Source: CAVVSD01 sp963837655
Lineage (GTDB): Bacteria > Actinomycetota > Thermoleophilia > Solirubrobacterales > Solirubrobacteraceae
DNA length: 64,000 nt
Assembly: GCA_963837655.1 (NCBI GenBank)
Contig: CAWIOK010000002.1
Location: forward strand, 372,001-436,000
Reading direction: 5' to 3'
In this document: one piece after another, positions 51,019 to 60,228 of the stretch
Position numbering within the stretch: position 1 is the stretch's first letter
Layout: every line of letters begins with the position of its first letter
Program-made: the position numbers and the translations under genes
The notes under the pieces: model-generated
Database searches by the model: none
Told to the model about the DNA's origin: nothing
Seen by the model: only the letters and a program-made list of their open reading frames with translations

Positions 51019-53654
51019 GCCACCTGCCGGCGGGCGAGGTCGGCGAACAGGCCGTCGACGGCGACGAGCTCGTCGTAGGTGCCCTGCTGCACCACCACCC
51101 CGGCGTCGACCACGTAGAGGTAGTCGGCGCTTCGGATGGTGCTGAGCCGGTGGGCGATGATGACGCGGGTCGCGTCGAGATCCGCCACCGCCCGCATGAC
51201 GTCTCGCTGCGTCTGGTTGTCCAGCGCGCTCGTGGCCTCGTCGAGGAACAGGATGCGCGGGCGGTGGACGATGGCCCGCGCCAGCATGAGCCGCTGCACC
51301 TGGCCGCCGGAGAACGTCACGCCGTTCTCGCCGACGCTCGTGTGCAGGCCCATCGGCATCCGGCGGATGTCGTCGGCGATGCCCGCCGCCTCGCAGGCCC
51401 ACCACGCGTCGTCCTCAGTCAGCGAGGAGTTGCCGACGATGTTGCTCAGCAGCGACCCGGGCATCGGCTTCGTGTTCTGCAGGACGACTCCGAGCTGGCG
51501 GCGGACCATCCGCGGGTTCAGCGACGCGAGGTTGCGATCGTCGTACAAGACGCTGCCGTGGTCGGGCGTCTCGAACCCGAGGAGCAGGCGCAGGAGGGTC
51601 GACTTGCCCGATCCCGACGGCCCGACGATGGCGACGACCTGTCCCGGCGCGATGTCGAGGGTGACCCCCCGAAGGGTCGGCTGCGCCTCCGCGCCGTAGC
51701 CGAAGACGACGTTCTCCACCTGGATGCGACCGGCCAGCAGCCCGGGGTCGCCGCCCGCGTCCGAGCGCTCGGGCACCGCCTCGAGTATCGGCTTGAGGCG
51801 CTCGGCGAGCGGGATCACGGTGATCGACGCGACGAGGGCGAAGCTCAGCTGCGTGGCAGCGGTCGTGAACTGCGCGAGGGCCGCTGCGAAGGCGACGAAC
51901 GTGCCCGTCGACATGTCGGCCTGCATGACCGTGGCGACGACGGCGAACAGCAGCATCGACAGCAGGAGCGGGGTGGCGGCGATCGCCGTCGCCAGCCCGG
52001 CGGAGATGGTCTCGCTGCGGTAGCTGGCGCGCTGCTGGCGGGCGAAGAGCTCCGCCCACCGGGAGAACGCCGGGATCTCGCGACCCGCGGTGCGGACCTT
52101 GTCCAGACCCTGCAGGAGGCCGAACAGCTGTCCGAAGATGCGTCCCTTGGTGAGGAACATCGTGCGTTGGTGGCTGACCTGTCGGAAGCTCAGCCAGGCG
52201 AGGACCACCGACATCGCGATCAGCCCGGCGAGGGCGAAGGCGGCCAGCAGCGGGCTGTAGACGACGAGCAGCGCCAGGCTGAACGCCGCGAACGTCGTGC
52301 TGAGGACCGCGGAGACGGTGGCGTTGGACAGGATCGTGTTGATCGCGTTCACGCCGAACGCGCGCGAGGTGAGGTCGCCGGTCGCGTACGACGTGTGAAA
52401 CGACGTCGGCAGTCCCAGCAACCGGTCCCAGACGCCGGCCTGGAGCACACCGTCGAGATTGCCCGACAGGCGGACCACCGCGATCGAGCGCGCGTAGGCC
52501 AGGAACGCACCCGACACCGCGGCGGCGAACAGGAACGCGGCGGTCCACCAGATCGCGGGTTGGTTGTCGTCGGGGATGAACTCGTTGATCACGGCCTGCA
52601 TCGCGAGCGGCAGGGCGAGCGCCAGCAGGCCGCCGAGCAGGCCTGCCGCGGCCAGCACCCCCAGCGTGCTCCGCTGGTGGCGCAGGCCGATCGCAAGCAG
52701 GTCGCGCAGCCCGAGCGGGCGGGCGGGGAGCGGCGTGAAGAACTCGAAGGCGTTCGGCCCCAGCGTGGCCAGGAACGCGGCGTCGACGGGGAGCTCGCGG
52801 TCGTCGGCGGGGTCGTAGGCGAGGACGCGGCCTCTCGCTCGCGGCAGGATCGCCACCGGCGTGTCTCCCACGGCCCGGAACGCCAGGACCGGCGTCGAGA
52901 GGCGGCGCTGCCAACCGTCCTGCAGCGCGACACGGCGGTGACGCACCCCCGCGGCCATCGCGATCGCGGCGACCGGATCGGCGCCGTTGCGATAGGAGGC
53001 CGGCGGGTGGATGAACTGCACTCCGAGGTAGGACCCGATCCGGCTGCACGCCGCGAGCAGCTGATCGAAGTGGTCCTCGCGGACCCGGACGGGGGTCTCG
53101 ACCCTGTCGCCGAGCGCGGCGGCGATCCGCGTCACGGACGCCGCGAGTGCGGCGGCGTCGCGCGCCGGCTGCGAGGCCAGCACCGCGTCGGACTGCCGGG
53201 TGCCGGCATCGATGGAGTCGCGGGCCGCGCCGAGCAGTGCGCGATGCGCGGCGCCGAGCACCGTTACCGCATCGAACGTCAGGCCGCCGGCGAACGTCCC
53301 GTCGTCGGTCCCTCCGAGCGACGTGACCCACGCCGACAGCGCCGCCGGCGACACCTCGTCGGTGCCGATCAGCTCGCCGAGCGGCCGTTCCCGCAACTGC
53401 GTCCCCGGCTCACCCACCGCGACGACGGTGTGGCCTCCTGGCGCGTCAGCAGGGGCGACCGGCGGTACGAACGCTCCGCGCTCGATCCGGCACAGCAGGT
53501 GCCGCCGCCCCGCCGGGTCGGCGAGCGTCCCCGCCTGGAGGAACACGTTCAGCGCGCCCGCCTCGACGAGCCGCGCCGTGTCCGACGCGTCGAGCGCGAA
53601 CGGCCGGCTCGCGTCGTAGGCGGTCAGCGGCGTCGTGGCCAGCAGCTCGCTCAC
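51015..53654 (-). CDS. NHLM-type bacteriocin ABC transporter, permease/ATPase without peptidase
   Basis: 879 residues. About 300 N-terminal residues have no C39 motifs and may bind or present the substrate. Six membrane segments follow (from about 340), then an ATPase with Walker A VGPSGSGKSTLL, signature FSGGQVQRLMLARAI and Walker B ILFLDEATSALD. This is the second ABC protein found in NHLP-leader export systems. It begins at a GTG overlapping the previous stop (GTGA) and is followed by the oxygenase gene (ATGA). Confidence 0.9.
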   Translation of the reverse strand: MSELLATTPLTAYDASRPFALDASDTARLVEAGALNVFLQAGTLADPAGRRHLLCRIERGAFVPPVAPADAPGGHTVVAVGEPGTQLRERPLGELIGTDEVSPAALSAWVTSLGGTDDGTFAGGLTFDAVTVLGAAHRALLGAARDSIDAGTRQSDAVLASQPARDAAALAASVTRIAAALGDRVETPVRVREDHFDQLLAACSRIGSYLGVQFIHPPASYRNGADPVAAIAMAAGVRHRRVALQDGWQRRLSTPVLAFRAVGDTPVAILPRARGRVLAYDPADDRELPVDAAFLATLGPNAFEFFTPLPARPLGLRDLLAIGLRHQRSTLGVLAAAGLLGGLLALALPLAMQAVINEFIPDDNQPAIWWTAAFLFAAAVSGAFLAYARSIAVVRLSGNLDGVLQAGVWDRLLGLPTSFHTSYATGDLTSRAFGVNAINTILSNATVSAVLSTTFAAFSLALLVVYSPLLAAFALAGLIAMSVVLAWLSFRQVSHQRTMFLTKGRIFGQLFGLLQGLDKVRTAGREIPAFSRWAELFARQQRASYRSETISAGLATAIAATPLLLSMLLFAVVATVMQADMSTGTFVAFAAALAQFTTAATQLSFALVASITVIPLAERLKPILEAVPERSDAGGDPGLLAGRIQVENVVFGYGAEAQPTLRGVTLDIAPGQVVAIVGPSGSGKSTLLRLLLGFETPDHGSVLYDDRNLASLNPRMVRRQLGVVLQNTKPMPGSLLSNIVGNSSLTEDDAWWACEAAGIADDIRRMPMGLHTSVGENGVTFSGGQVQRLMLARAIVHRPRILFLDEATSALDNQTQRDVMRAVADLDATRVIIAHRLSTIRSADYLYVVDAGVVVQQGTYDELVAVDGLFADLARRQVA

Positions 53655-55801
53655 AGCGACCCCACGAGCTCGGCGTACCGTCCGTCGGCGGCGAGCAGAT
53701 CGTCGTGGGTCCCGCGCTCGGCGACCTTGCCGTGGTCGAGCACCACGATCTCGTCACAGTCTCGGATCGTGCTCAGCCGGTGGGCGATGATCACGCAGGT
53801 GCACCCGCGCCGGCGGAGGTTGCGGTCGATCGCCAGCTCGGTCTCGGTGTCGAGCGCGCTCGTCGCCTCGTCGAGCACGAGGACGGACGGCTCGAGTGCG
53901 AGCGCACGGGCGATCTCCAGCCGCTGGCGCTCGCCGCCGCTGAAGTCACGACCGTCCTCTGCGACGGCGCCCTCCAGCGCTCCGGCGCGCTGCAGGATCA
54001 CGCGCTTGATGCACGCGTCGTCGATCGCGCGATCGACAGCCTGCGGATCGGCCGAGTCGTCCCAGAGCGTCAGGTTCTCCCGCACGGTGCCCGCGAACAG
54101 GTAGATGTCCTGGTCGACGGCCGCCACCGAGCCCGTGACGACCTCGCGCGGGAGCGCCTCGCGCTGCACCCCGTCGAGCAGCACCTCGCCCTCCCACGGC
54201 TCGTAGAGGCCGAGGAGGAGCTTGCCGACCGTCGACTTGCCGCTGCCGGTCGAGCCGACGAGCGCGACCCGGGAGCCCGGGGTCAGGCGCAGCGAGAAGT
54301 TCTCGAGCAGCGGGGGCTGGTTGGGCGAGTAGCCGAACGTGATGTCGCGCAGCTCGACGAAGCCCTCGAGTCGCCGGGGCGGCCTGGCATCGTCGGTGAC
54401 GGTGGTGACGACGTCCGCGAGCCGGGGGTCGATCTCGTAGTCGAGCACGTCCTGCACCTGCGCGAGGTTGGCGCGCGCCGTCTGCAGCTGCGACGCCAGC
54501 GTGACGAAGTTCGAGATCGGCAGCAGGAACGACGCCATCAACGCGGTGAACGCGACGAGCGCGCCGATCGTCAGCTCGCCGTCGGTGACGAGCACCGCCC
54601 CGCCGATGAGCACGATCGCGCTGTTGATGGCCGCGAGCGTGGGCGGGGTGATGGTCAGGAACGACGTGAGGCCGCCCATCGCCTGACCCGCGTTGACCGC
54701 CTTCGTCTGGTGCCCCGCCCAGCGGGCGAACTCGTCGTCCTCTGCGCCGCTGGCCTTGATCGTCTCGATGATCCCGAGCCCACCGAACGCGACGCCGTCC
54801 AAGCGGATCTGCTCGTGCTGGAGCAGGTTGTTCGCATCGACGCGACGTCGTGCCACGATCTGCAGCACGACGAGGTTCACGAGCGCGACGACGATCACGA
54901 TGCCCGTGAGCACCACGCTGTAGGAGGCCATGACGATCACGTAGAAGACGAGCGTGACGAGGCCGATCGCCGCGGTGGCGAGCTGGCCGGAGAGCAGCTG
55001 CGCGATGTCGTCGTTGAGCTGCAGCCGGGTCACGAGGCCGCCGACGAACCGCTGCGCGAAGAACTCGCTGGGCAGGCGCAGCAGGTGCCACAGGAAGCGG
55101 CTCGACGTGCGCAGCGTCAGCGCGATCTGCAGCCGCGCGAGGAGCAGCTGCTGCACGTACGTCAGTCCGACGAGCAGCACGAGGACGAACGACATCGCGG
55201 CCAGCAGTGGCCAGACGGAGGCGGGCTCGTCGGCGACCAGCACCTCGTCGACGAACAGCTGGGAGAAGATGGCGACGAGGATCGTGGGGATGGCGAGCGC
55301 GACGCCCGCAGCGACAGCGGCCGCGAGGCCGACCCGCGAGCCGTCGAGGATCCGCACGAGCGAGCTGCGGAAGCTCGACTGCCGGCCGCCGGCCTCGAAC
55401 GCCGGCGTCACCGCGAACGTCAGCGCGATGCCGGCGTAGCTGTCGGCGAACTCGTGGACCGGGATCCGCCGCCGTCCGACCGCAGGGTCGTTGACGTGCA
55501 CGGTGTCGCCGTCGAAGCGCGTCACGACGAGGAAGTGCGTGCCCTGCCAGAAGGCGATCAGCGGCAGCTGCAGAGCGCGCAGGTCCTGCACGGACTTGTG
55601 GAACCCGTGCGCGTCGAGCCCATAGCCGCGGGCCGCGCGCATGACGGCGGCCGCGTTGGCACCGTCGCGCGAGACGCCGCACTCCACGCGCAGCACCTCC
55701 AGCGGGACGTACCGGCCGTGCGCGGCGAGGATCATCGCCAGCGACGCGGCCCCGCACTCGGAGGCCTCCATCTGCAGGACGACGGGGATCCGCTGCGTCA
55801 C
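53651..55801 (-). CDS. C39 peptidase-ABC exporter for NHLP-leader peptides
   Basis: 716 residues. The N-terminal C39 peptidase has C16 (ASECGAASLAMI), H89 (GTHFLVV) and D105 (NDPAVG). It cuts leader peptides after a double-Gly motif. Six membrane segments and an ATPase follow (Walker A VGSTGSGKSTVGKLLLGL, signature FSGGERQRLEIARAL). The precursor 6 kb upstream ends its leader in AGG, which suits this enzyme. The GTG start overlaps the adaptor stop as GTGA. Confidence 0.94.
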   Translation of the reverse strand: MTQRIPVVLQMEASECGAASLAMILAAHGRYVPLEVLRVECGVSRDGANAAAVMRAARGYGLDAHGFHKSVQDLRALQLPLIAFWQGTHFLVVTRFDGDTVHVNDPAVGRRRIPVHEFADSYAGIALTFAVTPAFEAGGRQSSFRSSLVRILDGSRVGLAAAVAAGVALAIPTILVAIFSQLFVDEVLVADEPASVWPLLAAMSFVLVLLVGLTYVQQLLLARLQIALTLRTSSRFLWHLLRLPSEFFAQRFVGGLVTRLQLNDDIAQLLSGQLATAAIGLVTLVFYVIVMASYSVVLTGIVIVVALVNLVVLQIVARRRVDANNLLQHEQIRLDGVAFGGLGIIETIKASGAEDDEFARWAGHQTKAVNAGQAMGGLTSFLTITPPTLAAINSAIVLIGGAVLVTDGELTIGALVAFTALMASFLLPISNFVTLASQLQTARANLAQVQDVLDYEIDPRLADVVTTVTDDARPPRRLEGFVELRDITFGYSPNQPPLLENFSLRLTPGSRVALVGSTGSGKSTVGKLLLGLYEPWEGEVLLDGVQREALPREVVTGSVAAVDQDIYLFAGTVRENLTLWDDSADPQAVDRAIDDACIKRVILQRAGALEGAVAEDGRDFSGGERQRLEIARALALEPSVLVLDEATSALDTETELAIDRNLRRRGCTCVIIAHRLSTIRDCDEIVVLDHGKVAERGTHDDLLAADGRYAELVGSL

Positions 55802-56601
55802 GGGAAGACGCGGTCCACGGGCGACTCCTCGGTGACGACGACCGTCGCCTCCAGAGGCTGTCCGACGTCGACCGGCACGTCGCCGCTCGTGCGGGAGGAC
55901 CAGTCCAGCCCGCTCGCGGTCCCCGGATCGGTCTTCAGCCGCACCTGCGCGAGGTACACGGGGCCGTCACCGGCCACCGCGTCCACGAGCGACTGCGAGC
56001 CGAAGGCGGCCAGGAGATCGCCGGCGTCCGCCGGATAGGGGTCGACCTGCTCGAGCTGGCCCTTGATGTAGCCGAGCGAGGAGTCCTGCCCGTCGGGCCG
56101 GACCTCGACCGCCTGTCCGATGCGCAGGTCCGACCGTCGATCGGCGGCGACGGCGAGCACCGCGTACAGCGCTCCGTCTGCGGGCTCGAGGGCCACGAGC
56201 TGGTCTCCCGCCGCCACGTATGAGGACCCGTTGACGGTCTCGTCGACGACGGTGGCGTCGAACGGCGCCGTGACGACGGTGCGCACACCTCCGTCGCCCG
56301 CGAGGGTCACGAGCGTGTCGCCCGCGCTCACCTTCCCGCCCAGCTTGGGGCCGATCGAGACGACGCGGCCCTCGGCCGGCGCCTCCACCAGCCGCAGACC
56401 CGCGCCGCGCTGCACGACGCCGCCGGCGGGCGCCGTCACACGAACGGTCGCGGCGAAGCCCCAGACCACGATGAGCCCCACCAGCACGATGAGCGCCGCC
56501 AGCACGACCCACACGCGAGGACGCACGAGCGTGAGCAGCCGGTCGAGCTGGTCAGGTGAGACCAGTCCGCCTGCGCGTTCAGGCGGTGCTGATGTCGACA
56601 T
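55798..56601 (-). CDS. HlyD-like adaptor of NHLM bacteriocin export
   Basis: 267 residues: a cytoplasmic N-terminus, one membrane segment (VWVVLAALIVLVGLIVVWGF), then a biotinyl-lipoyl-like beta domain (VVQRGAGLRLVEAPAEGRVV, KVSAGDTLVTLAG). It matches the HlyD-type component of NHLM systems, which links the ABC exporter to the cell envelope. The ATG at 56601 overlaps the dehydrogenase gene by 23 bp, the largest overlap in this cluster. Confidence 0.85.
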   Translation of the reverse strand: MSTSAPPERAGGLVSPDQLDRLLTLVRPRVWVVLAALIVLVGLIVVWGFAATVRVTAPAGGVVQRGAGLRLVEAPAEGRVVSIGPKLGGKVSAGDTLVTLAGDGGVRTVVTAPFDATVVDETVNGSSYVAAGDQLVALEPADGALYAVLAVAADRRSDLRIGQAVEVRPDGQDSSLGYIKGQLEQVDPYPADAGDLLAAFGSQSLVDAVAGDGPVYLAQVRLKTDPGTASGLDWSSRTSGDVPVDVGQPLEATVVVTEESPVDRVFP

Positions 56602-57931
56602 GGGCCGCAACCTTTCCGGCGAGCAGGAACTCCCCGACACTGCCGGCGACCCACGGGTCGATCCCGCTCGCCTGGGCGAACGCGAGTGCGTCACCGCCGC
56701 CGAGTGGGGACCCGCCGAGCCCGAGGCCGGTGGTCGTCAGCGCGAGTGCCTCGTAGAGGACGCCGACGTCCTTGAGCACCGCCGCGTATGCCATGCCGCT
56801 GTACTTGAACTGCAGTCGCCCGAAGCGGGCGACGAGGACGAGAAGCGCCTGGACGGGCGCATCGCTCGCGAGTCCGGCGGTCTGCCGCGCGTTCTCGAGG
56901 ATCGCTTCGAGATGCTCCGGTCGGCCGGGGATCGCGCGCACCGCGTGCGCCTGTCCGTCGTAGTGATGGAGCCCGGCTTCCAGCCCCTCGCAGTCGGCGA
57001 TCAGCGGGTAGACGTCGACGGCGCCGAGGGCGCCCGCGCTCGGCACCGGGCGATCGAGCTCGTCCCCCGCCGACGCGGGGCGGACCCCGCGAACCCGCGC
57101 GACGCGATGCAGGAGCGCGCCGAGGTCCTCGATGGTGAGCGGCGCGCCGGCGGCGCGCCGCGAGCGTCGCGCCTCGCAGACCGCCGCGAGCGATGGTTCG
57201 GCGCGGGTCACGACGCCGGTCGGCAGGGCGATCGCCGGCCCGGCGCCGTCGGGGATCTCTTGCGCCGGCAGCGGCTCCATCCGGTCGCGCAGGCGCATCG
57301 TCACCCCGTAGGGCCGTGGATCGCCAGCCCACATCCGGCTGCGCGTGTGAAACAGGCGGTCGTGGAACTCCCAGCGAGCCTCGCCGTCGTTCGGGACCGT
57401 GAGGATGCCGGCCTGGAGCAGCACCGCGCGCCACCCCGCCGGAAGCTCGGCGTCGTCGAGGAGCGCCGCCGCGAAGCGGGCGCTGACCGGGTCGCGACGC
57501 GCGGGGTCGGAGGCGGATTCGAGGACCAGGCCGGCGTCGCGGCGCAGGAAGACGTCGCCGCTCAACGTCGCGGCGCCGGTGTCGCCGACCGGCTCGTCGG
57601 GCAGCGTGGGGGAGCCGATCGTGGCCGCGACGCCCTCGGCGTCGACGAGCCGCGCCCCGAGCAACCCGCGGACGGCCAGCCTGTGCAGCAGCGCGCGCGC
57701 CTCGATCTCGACCATGGGGCCGTCTCCGTTCGCGGTCTCAGCGGTCTCGGAGAGCAACTGCGCCAGCGGCACGCCGTCGGGCTCGGTGAGGCGCGTGATC
57801 AACGTTCGCCGCCACGGGGTCCCGGCGCCGACCCGCGCGGCCCGCCGGCCGTCGCCGATCACGACGACGTCGCCGTCCTGGGTGGGGGTGAACTCGGGGC
57901 GCCAGCCGAGCCGTACTCGGCGGTCGCTCAG
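56579..57931 (-). CDS. SagB-type azoline dehydrogenase, probable CTG start
   Basis: 450 residues. The C-terminal half is a nitroreductase-fold FMN domain of the SagB/ThcOx family (ARRSRRAAGAPLTIEDLGAL, RPVPSAGALGAVDVYPLI, KYSGMAYAAVLKDVGVLYEA). It should oxidise thiazolines and oxazolines to aromatic azoles. The N-terminal half is an extra domain seen in long SagB proteins. No ATG, GTG or TTG occurs near the expected N-terminus. CTG 57931 overlaps the YcaO stop as CTGA and is the best start; the first in-frame GTG would remove about 25 residues. Confidence 0.86.
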   Translation of the reverse strand: MSDRRVRLGWRPEFTPTQDGDVVVIGDGRRAARVGAGTPWRRTLITRLTEPDGVPLAQLLSETAETANGDGPMVEIEARALLHRLAVRGLLGARLVDAEGVAATIGSPTLPDEPVGDTGAATLSGDVFLRRDAGLVLESASDPARRDPVSARFAAALLDDAELPAGWRAVLLQAGILTVPNDGEARWEFHDRLFHTRSRMWAGDPRPYGVTMRLRDRMEPLPAQEIPDGAGPAIALPTGVVTRAEPSLAAVCEARRSRRAAGAPLTIEDLGALLHRVARVRGVRPASAGDELDRPVPSAGALGAVDVYPLIADCEGLEAGLHHYDGQAHAVRAIPGRPEHLEAILENARQTAGLASDAPVQALLVLVARFGRLQFKYSGMAYAAVLKDVGVLYEALALTTTGLGLGGSPLGGGDALAFAQASGIDPWVAGSVGEFLLAGKVAAHVDISTA

Positions 57932-60228
57932 AAGAACACCGCCCAGCGGTTGAGGTCCGCTTCGGGCGTCGGCCGGTCCAGCCACCCGAGCTGCACCGGA
58001 ACGTCGTACAGGCGGCCAGGACCGAGCCGCGACCACATGTGGCGCAGGCCCGGCGCGATCGCCTTGACCACGGGCAGCCCGATGTCGGGCCGGGTCTGGT
58101 CGAGCAGGTAGACCGAGGAGCCCACGGCGCCTACGGCGTCGATGCACGTCGTCAGCTCGACGAGGAGGTCGGGGTCGCATCGGGCCGGCAGGTCGCCGAG
58201 CACGCGCGGAGGGCCGGGCGCGGGCGCCAGGTAGGACTGCTCCTCCAGGCGCGCGGTCGTCCACCAGCTCGTCGCCGCCTCGTCGAACGCGACGTAGCGG
58301 TTCTCGCGGTCGTCGCCCCAGCGCTCGAAGCTCGCCAGGAACTGCACCAGCTCGACCAGCGCGCGGTTCACCGCGGCCTCCGGGTCGAGATGCGCGCCGA
58401 AGCCGAACACCAGCTCCTCGTCCTCGCCGCGCCTCCGGCTCACCGCGCACGCCACCGGCACACCGATGTCGTTCGTCAGGTCGATGACCCAGACGTCGCG
58501 ACCGAGCCGGTCGAGACGATCGACGAGCTGCGCGACGTACGGATCGTCCATCGTGGTCAGGTCGATCTGCGGCCGCTGGAGGCGGTTGTACCACCAGATG
58601 CCGACCGCGTCGCGCTCGATCAGCTCGAGCAGACCTTGCAGCGCGGCGTCCTCGAACGAGGTGCCGGCGGCATGCCCGTTGGAGTCCGCCAGGAAGAACA
58701 GCTCGCCGGCGCTGCGGTAGCCGTGGTAGCTGGCGTGGTTGAAGTAGCACATGCCCGTCGGGAGCAGCCGGCGGCTGCCGTCGACCGGCGACCAGACGGG
58801 CGTCCAGTCCACGTGCGCGTCGGGATCCAGCGGGCGGGTCACGAGCTGGGAGGCGGACGTGTGGCGCCGACTGGCCTCGTTGAGCGCCTGTCGGTCCGCG
58901 TACTGGCGATCGCTGTAGCCCGTCACCGCGTTGGGGTGGATCGCCTCGGCGGCGAGCTCCGCGTAGCTGCCGCGCACGGACGGCTCGTCGCCGCGGTACA
59001 CGCCGCAGTAGCGCTCCAGTGCCTCGCAGATCGCGCCGACCCGCGCCTCGGTCTCGGTCCGGCCCTTGCCGCCCGAGCGCATGCGCAGGCTGCGGCGCAG
59101 GAACGCGAGCCCGTCGTACTGGACCGCGAAGTTGTGTCCCGCGGTGTACGCGTGCAGCACGCCCTCCTGGTCGTCGAACACGCGGTCCACGGAGCGCACA
59201 GCACCGGTGACCGGGCTGACGTGCCGGCTCATGCGCTGCAGGGTGGCGTCGATGCTCTCGGCCCGATGCAGGTCTGGGCTGACGGAGGCGCGGGTGCGCA
59301 GAACGGGGGTCTGGAGCCCCCGGCGCGTCACGAGCCCGGGGTCGCCGCATGCCGCGCACTGCGGGCGGCGCACGACCGGATGGCGCACGGCGGTGAGCGT
59401 GCGGGAGTCGACGGTGACGACCGTGTCGCGTAGCGGCGCGTCGGCGATGCCGGCCACGACGTTGCGGACCTGCTGGGCGGCCAGCGCCAGCGCCGCGGTG
59501 ATCACAGCCGGGTCTTCCGCTCGGCCACCTCGGCCCACCTGCGTGTCGCGTCGGCCGGCCAGGAACGTCTCGACGGCGCGGTTGCCCTCCACGCGCTGCG
59601 CCAGGCAGTGCCAGCACGCGGTCTCGCCCGGGACGAACAGCGGGCCGAGCCAGAACGTCGCGCCGACCGGCCGCACCAGCATCCACGGTCGACCGTCCGC
59701 GCGATGGCGCTCGTCGATGTCGGCGAGGGCGGGCGTGAGGTAGTCCGCCACTGCCACCAGGGTGAGGTCCGCCGCGGGCGGATGGGCGAGTGACAGCCCC
59801 GCGGCGCCGAGTGCCTGCGTGAGCGCGTCGTGCGAGATACCGTCGAGCGCGACCGGGTCGACCGTCATCGTCTCGAGTCGCTCGACCGCCGTGACCTCCT
59901 CGATGCCGGCCAGCCCCCAGTAGGCGAGCGCCTCCTCCGGCGCGGGCTCGGGGCCGGCGCGCACGACGTACCCCTTCGCGGTCATGGTCTCGATCGCGTG
60001 GTAGACCTCGAGCGCCGAGAAGCTGCCGTCGAGCGCATCGACCGCCTCGTCGGCCGTGCGCCGGCAGTCGAGCAGCGGCGCCAGCGCGAGGTGCACCGGC
60101 TGGCTCAGCACGGACGCGCCGTCCTCGGAGACGAGGAACACCCCGACCCCGGCGACCCGCTCCACCGCGAAGCGCGGCGCGAACCGCAGCCGCTCGGCGG
60201 CCATCGTGTCACGTCGCTGCGGGCTCAC
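57928..60228 (-). CDS. Fused leader-binding (E1-like) + YcaO azoline cyclodehydratase
   Basis: 766 residues. The first 380 residues are the TOMM leader-binding, ThiF/E1-like part, with a winged-helix RRE-like N-terminus and a zinc tetrad (CWHC near 210, CAAC near 310). From about 385 a YcaO domain follows, with its ATP-site glutamates (VGAICEALERYC, LLELIERDAVGIW, RALVELVQF). It converts Cys/Ser/Thr of the precursor core to azolines with ATP. The C-terminus ends in RWAVFF and lacks the Pro-rich tail common in azoline-forming YcaO proteins. The GTG at 60228 overlaps the LLM stop as GTGA. Confidence 0.92.
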   Translation of the reverse strand: MSPQRRDTMAAERLRFAPRFAVERVAGVGVFLVSEDGASVLSQPVHLALAPLLDCRRTADEAVDALDGSFSALEVYHAIETMTAKGYVVRAGPEPAPEEALAYWGLAGIEEVTAVERLETMTVDPVALDGISHDALTQALGAAGLSLAHPPAADLTLVAVADYLTPALADIDERHRADGRPWMLVRPVGATFWLGPLFVPGETACWHCLAQRVEGNRAVETFLAGRRDTQVGRGGRAEDPAVITAALALAAQQVRNVVAGIADAPLRDTVVTVDSRTLTAVRHPVVRRPQCAACGDPGLVTRRGLQTPVLRTRASVSPDLHRAESIDATLQRMSRHVSPVTGAVRSVDRVFDDQEGVLHAYTAGHNFAVQYDGLAFLRRSLRMRSGGKGRTETEARVGAICEALERYCGVYRGDEPSVRGSYAELAAEAIHPNAVTGYSDRQYADRQALNEASRRHTSASQLVTRPLDPDAHVDWTPVWSPVDGSRRLLPTGMCYFNHASYHGYRSAGELFFLADSNGHAAGTSFEDAALQGLLELIERDAVGIWWYNRLQRPQIDLTTMDDPYVAQLVDRLDRLGRDVWVIDLTNDIGVPVACAVSRRRGEDEELVFGFGAHLDPEAAVNRALVELVQFLASFERWGDDRENRYVAFDEAATSWWTTARLEEQSYLAPAPGPPRVLGDLPARCDPDLLVELTTCIDAVGAVGSSVYLLDQTRPDIGLPVVKAIAPGLRHMWSRLGPGRLYDVPVQLGWLDRPTPEADLNRWAVFF

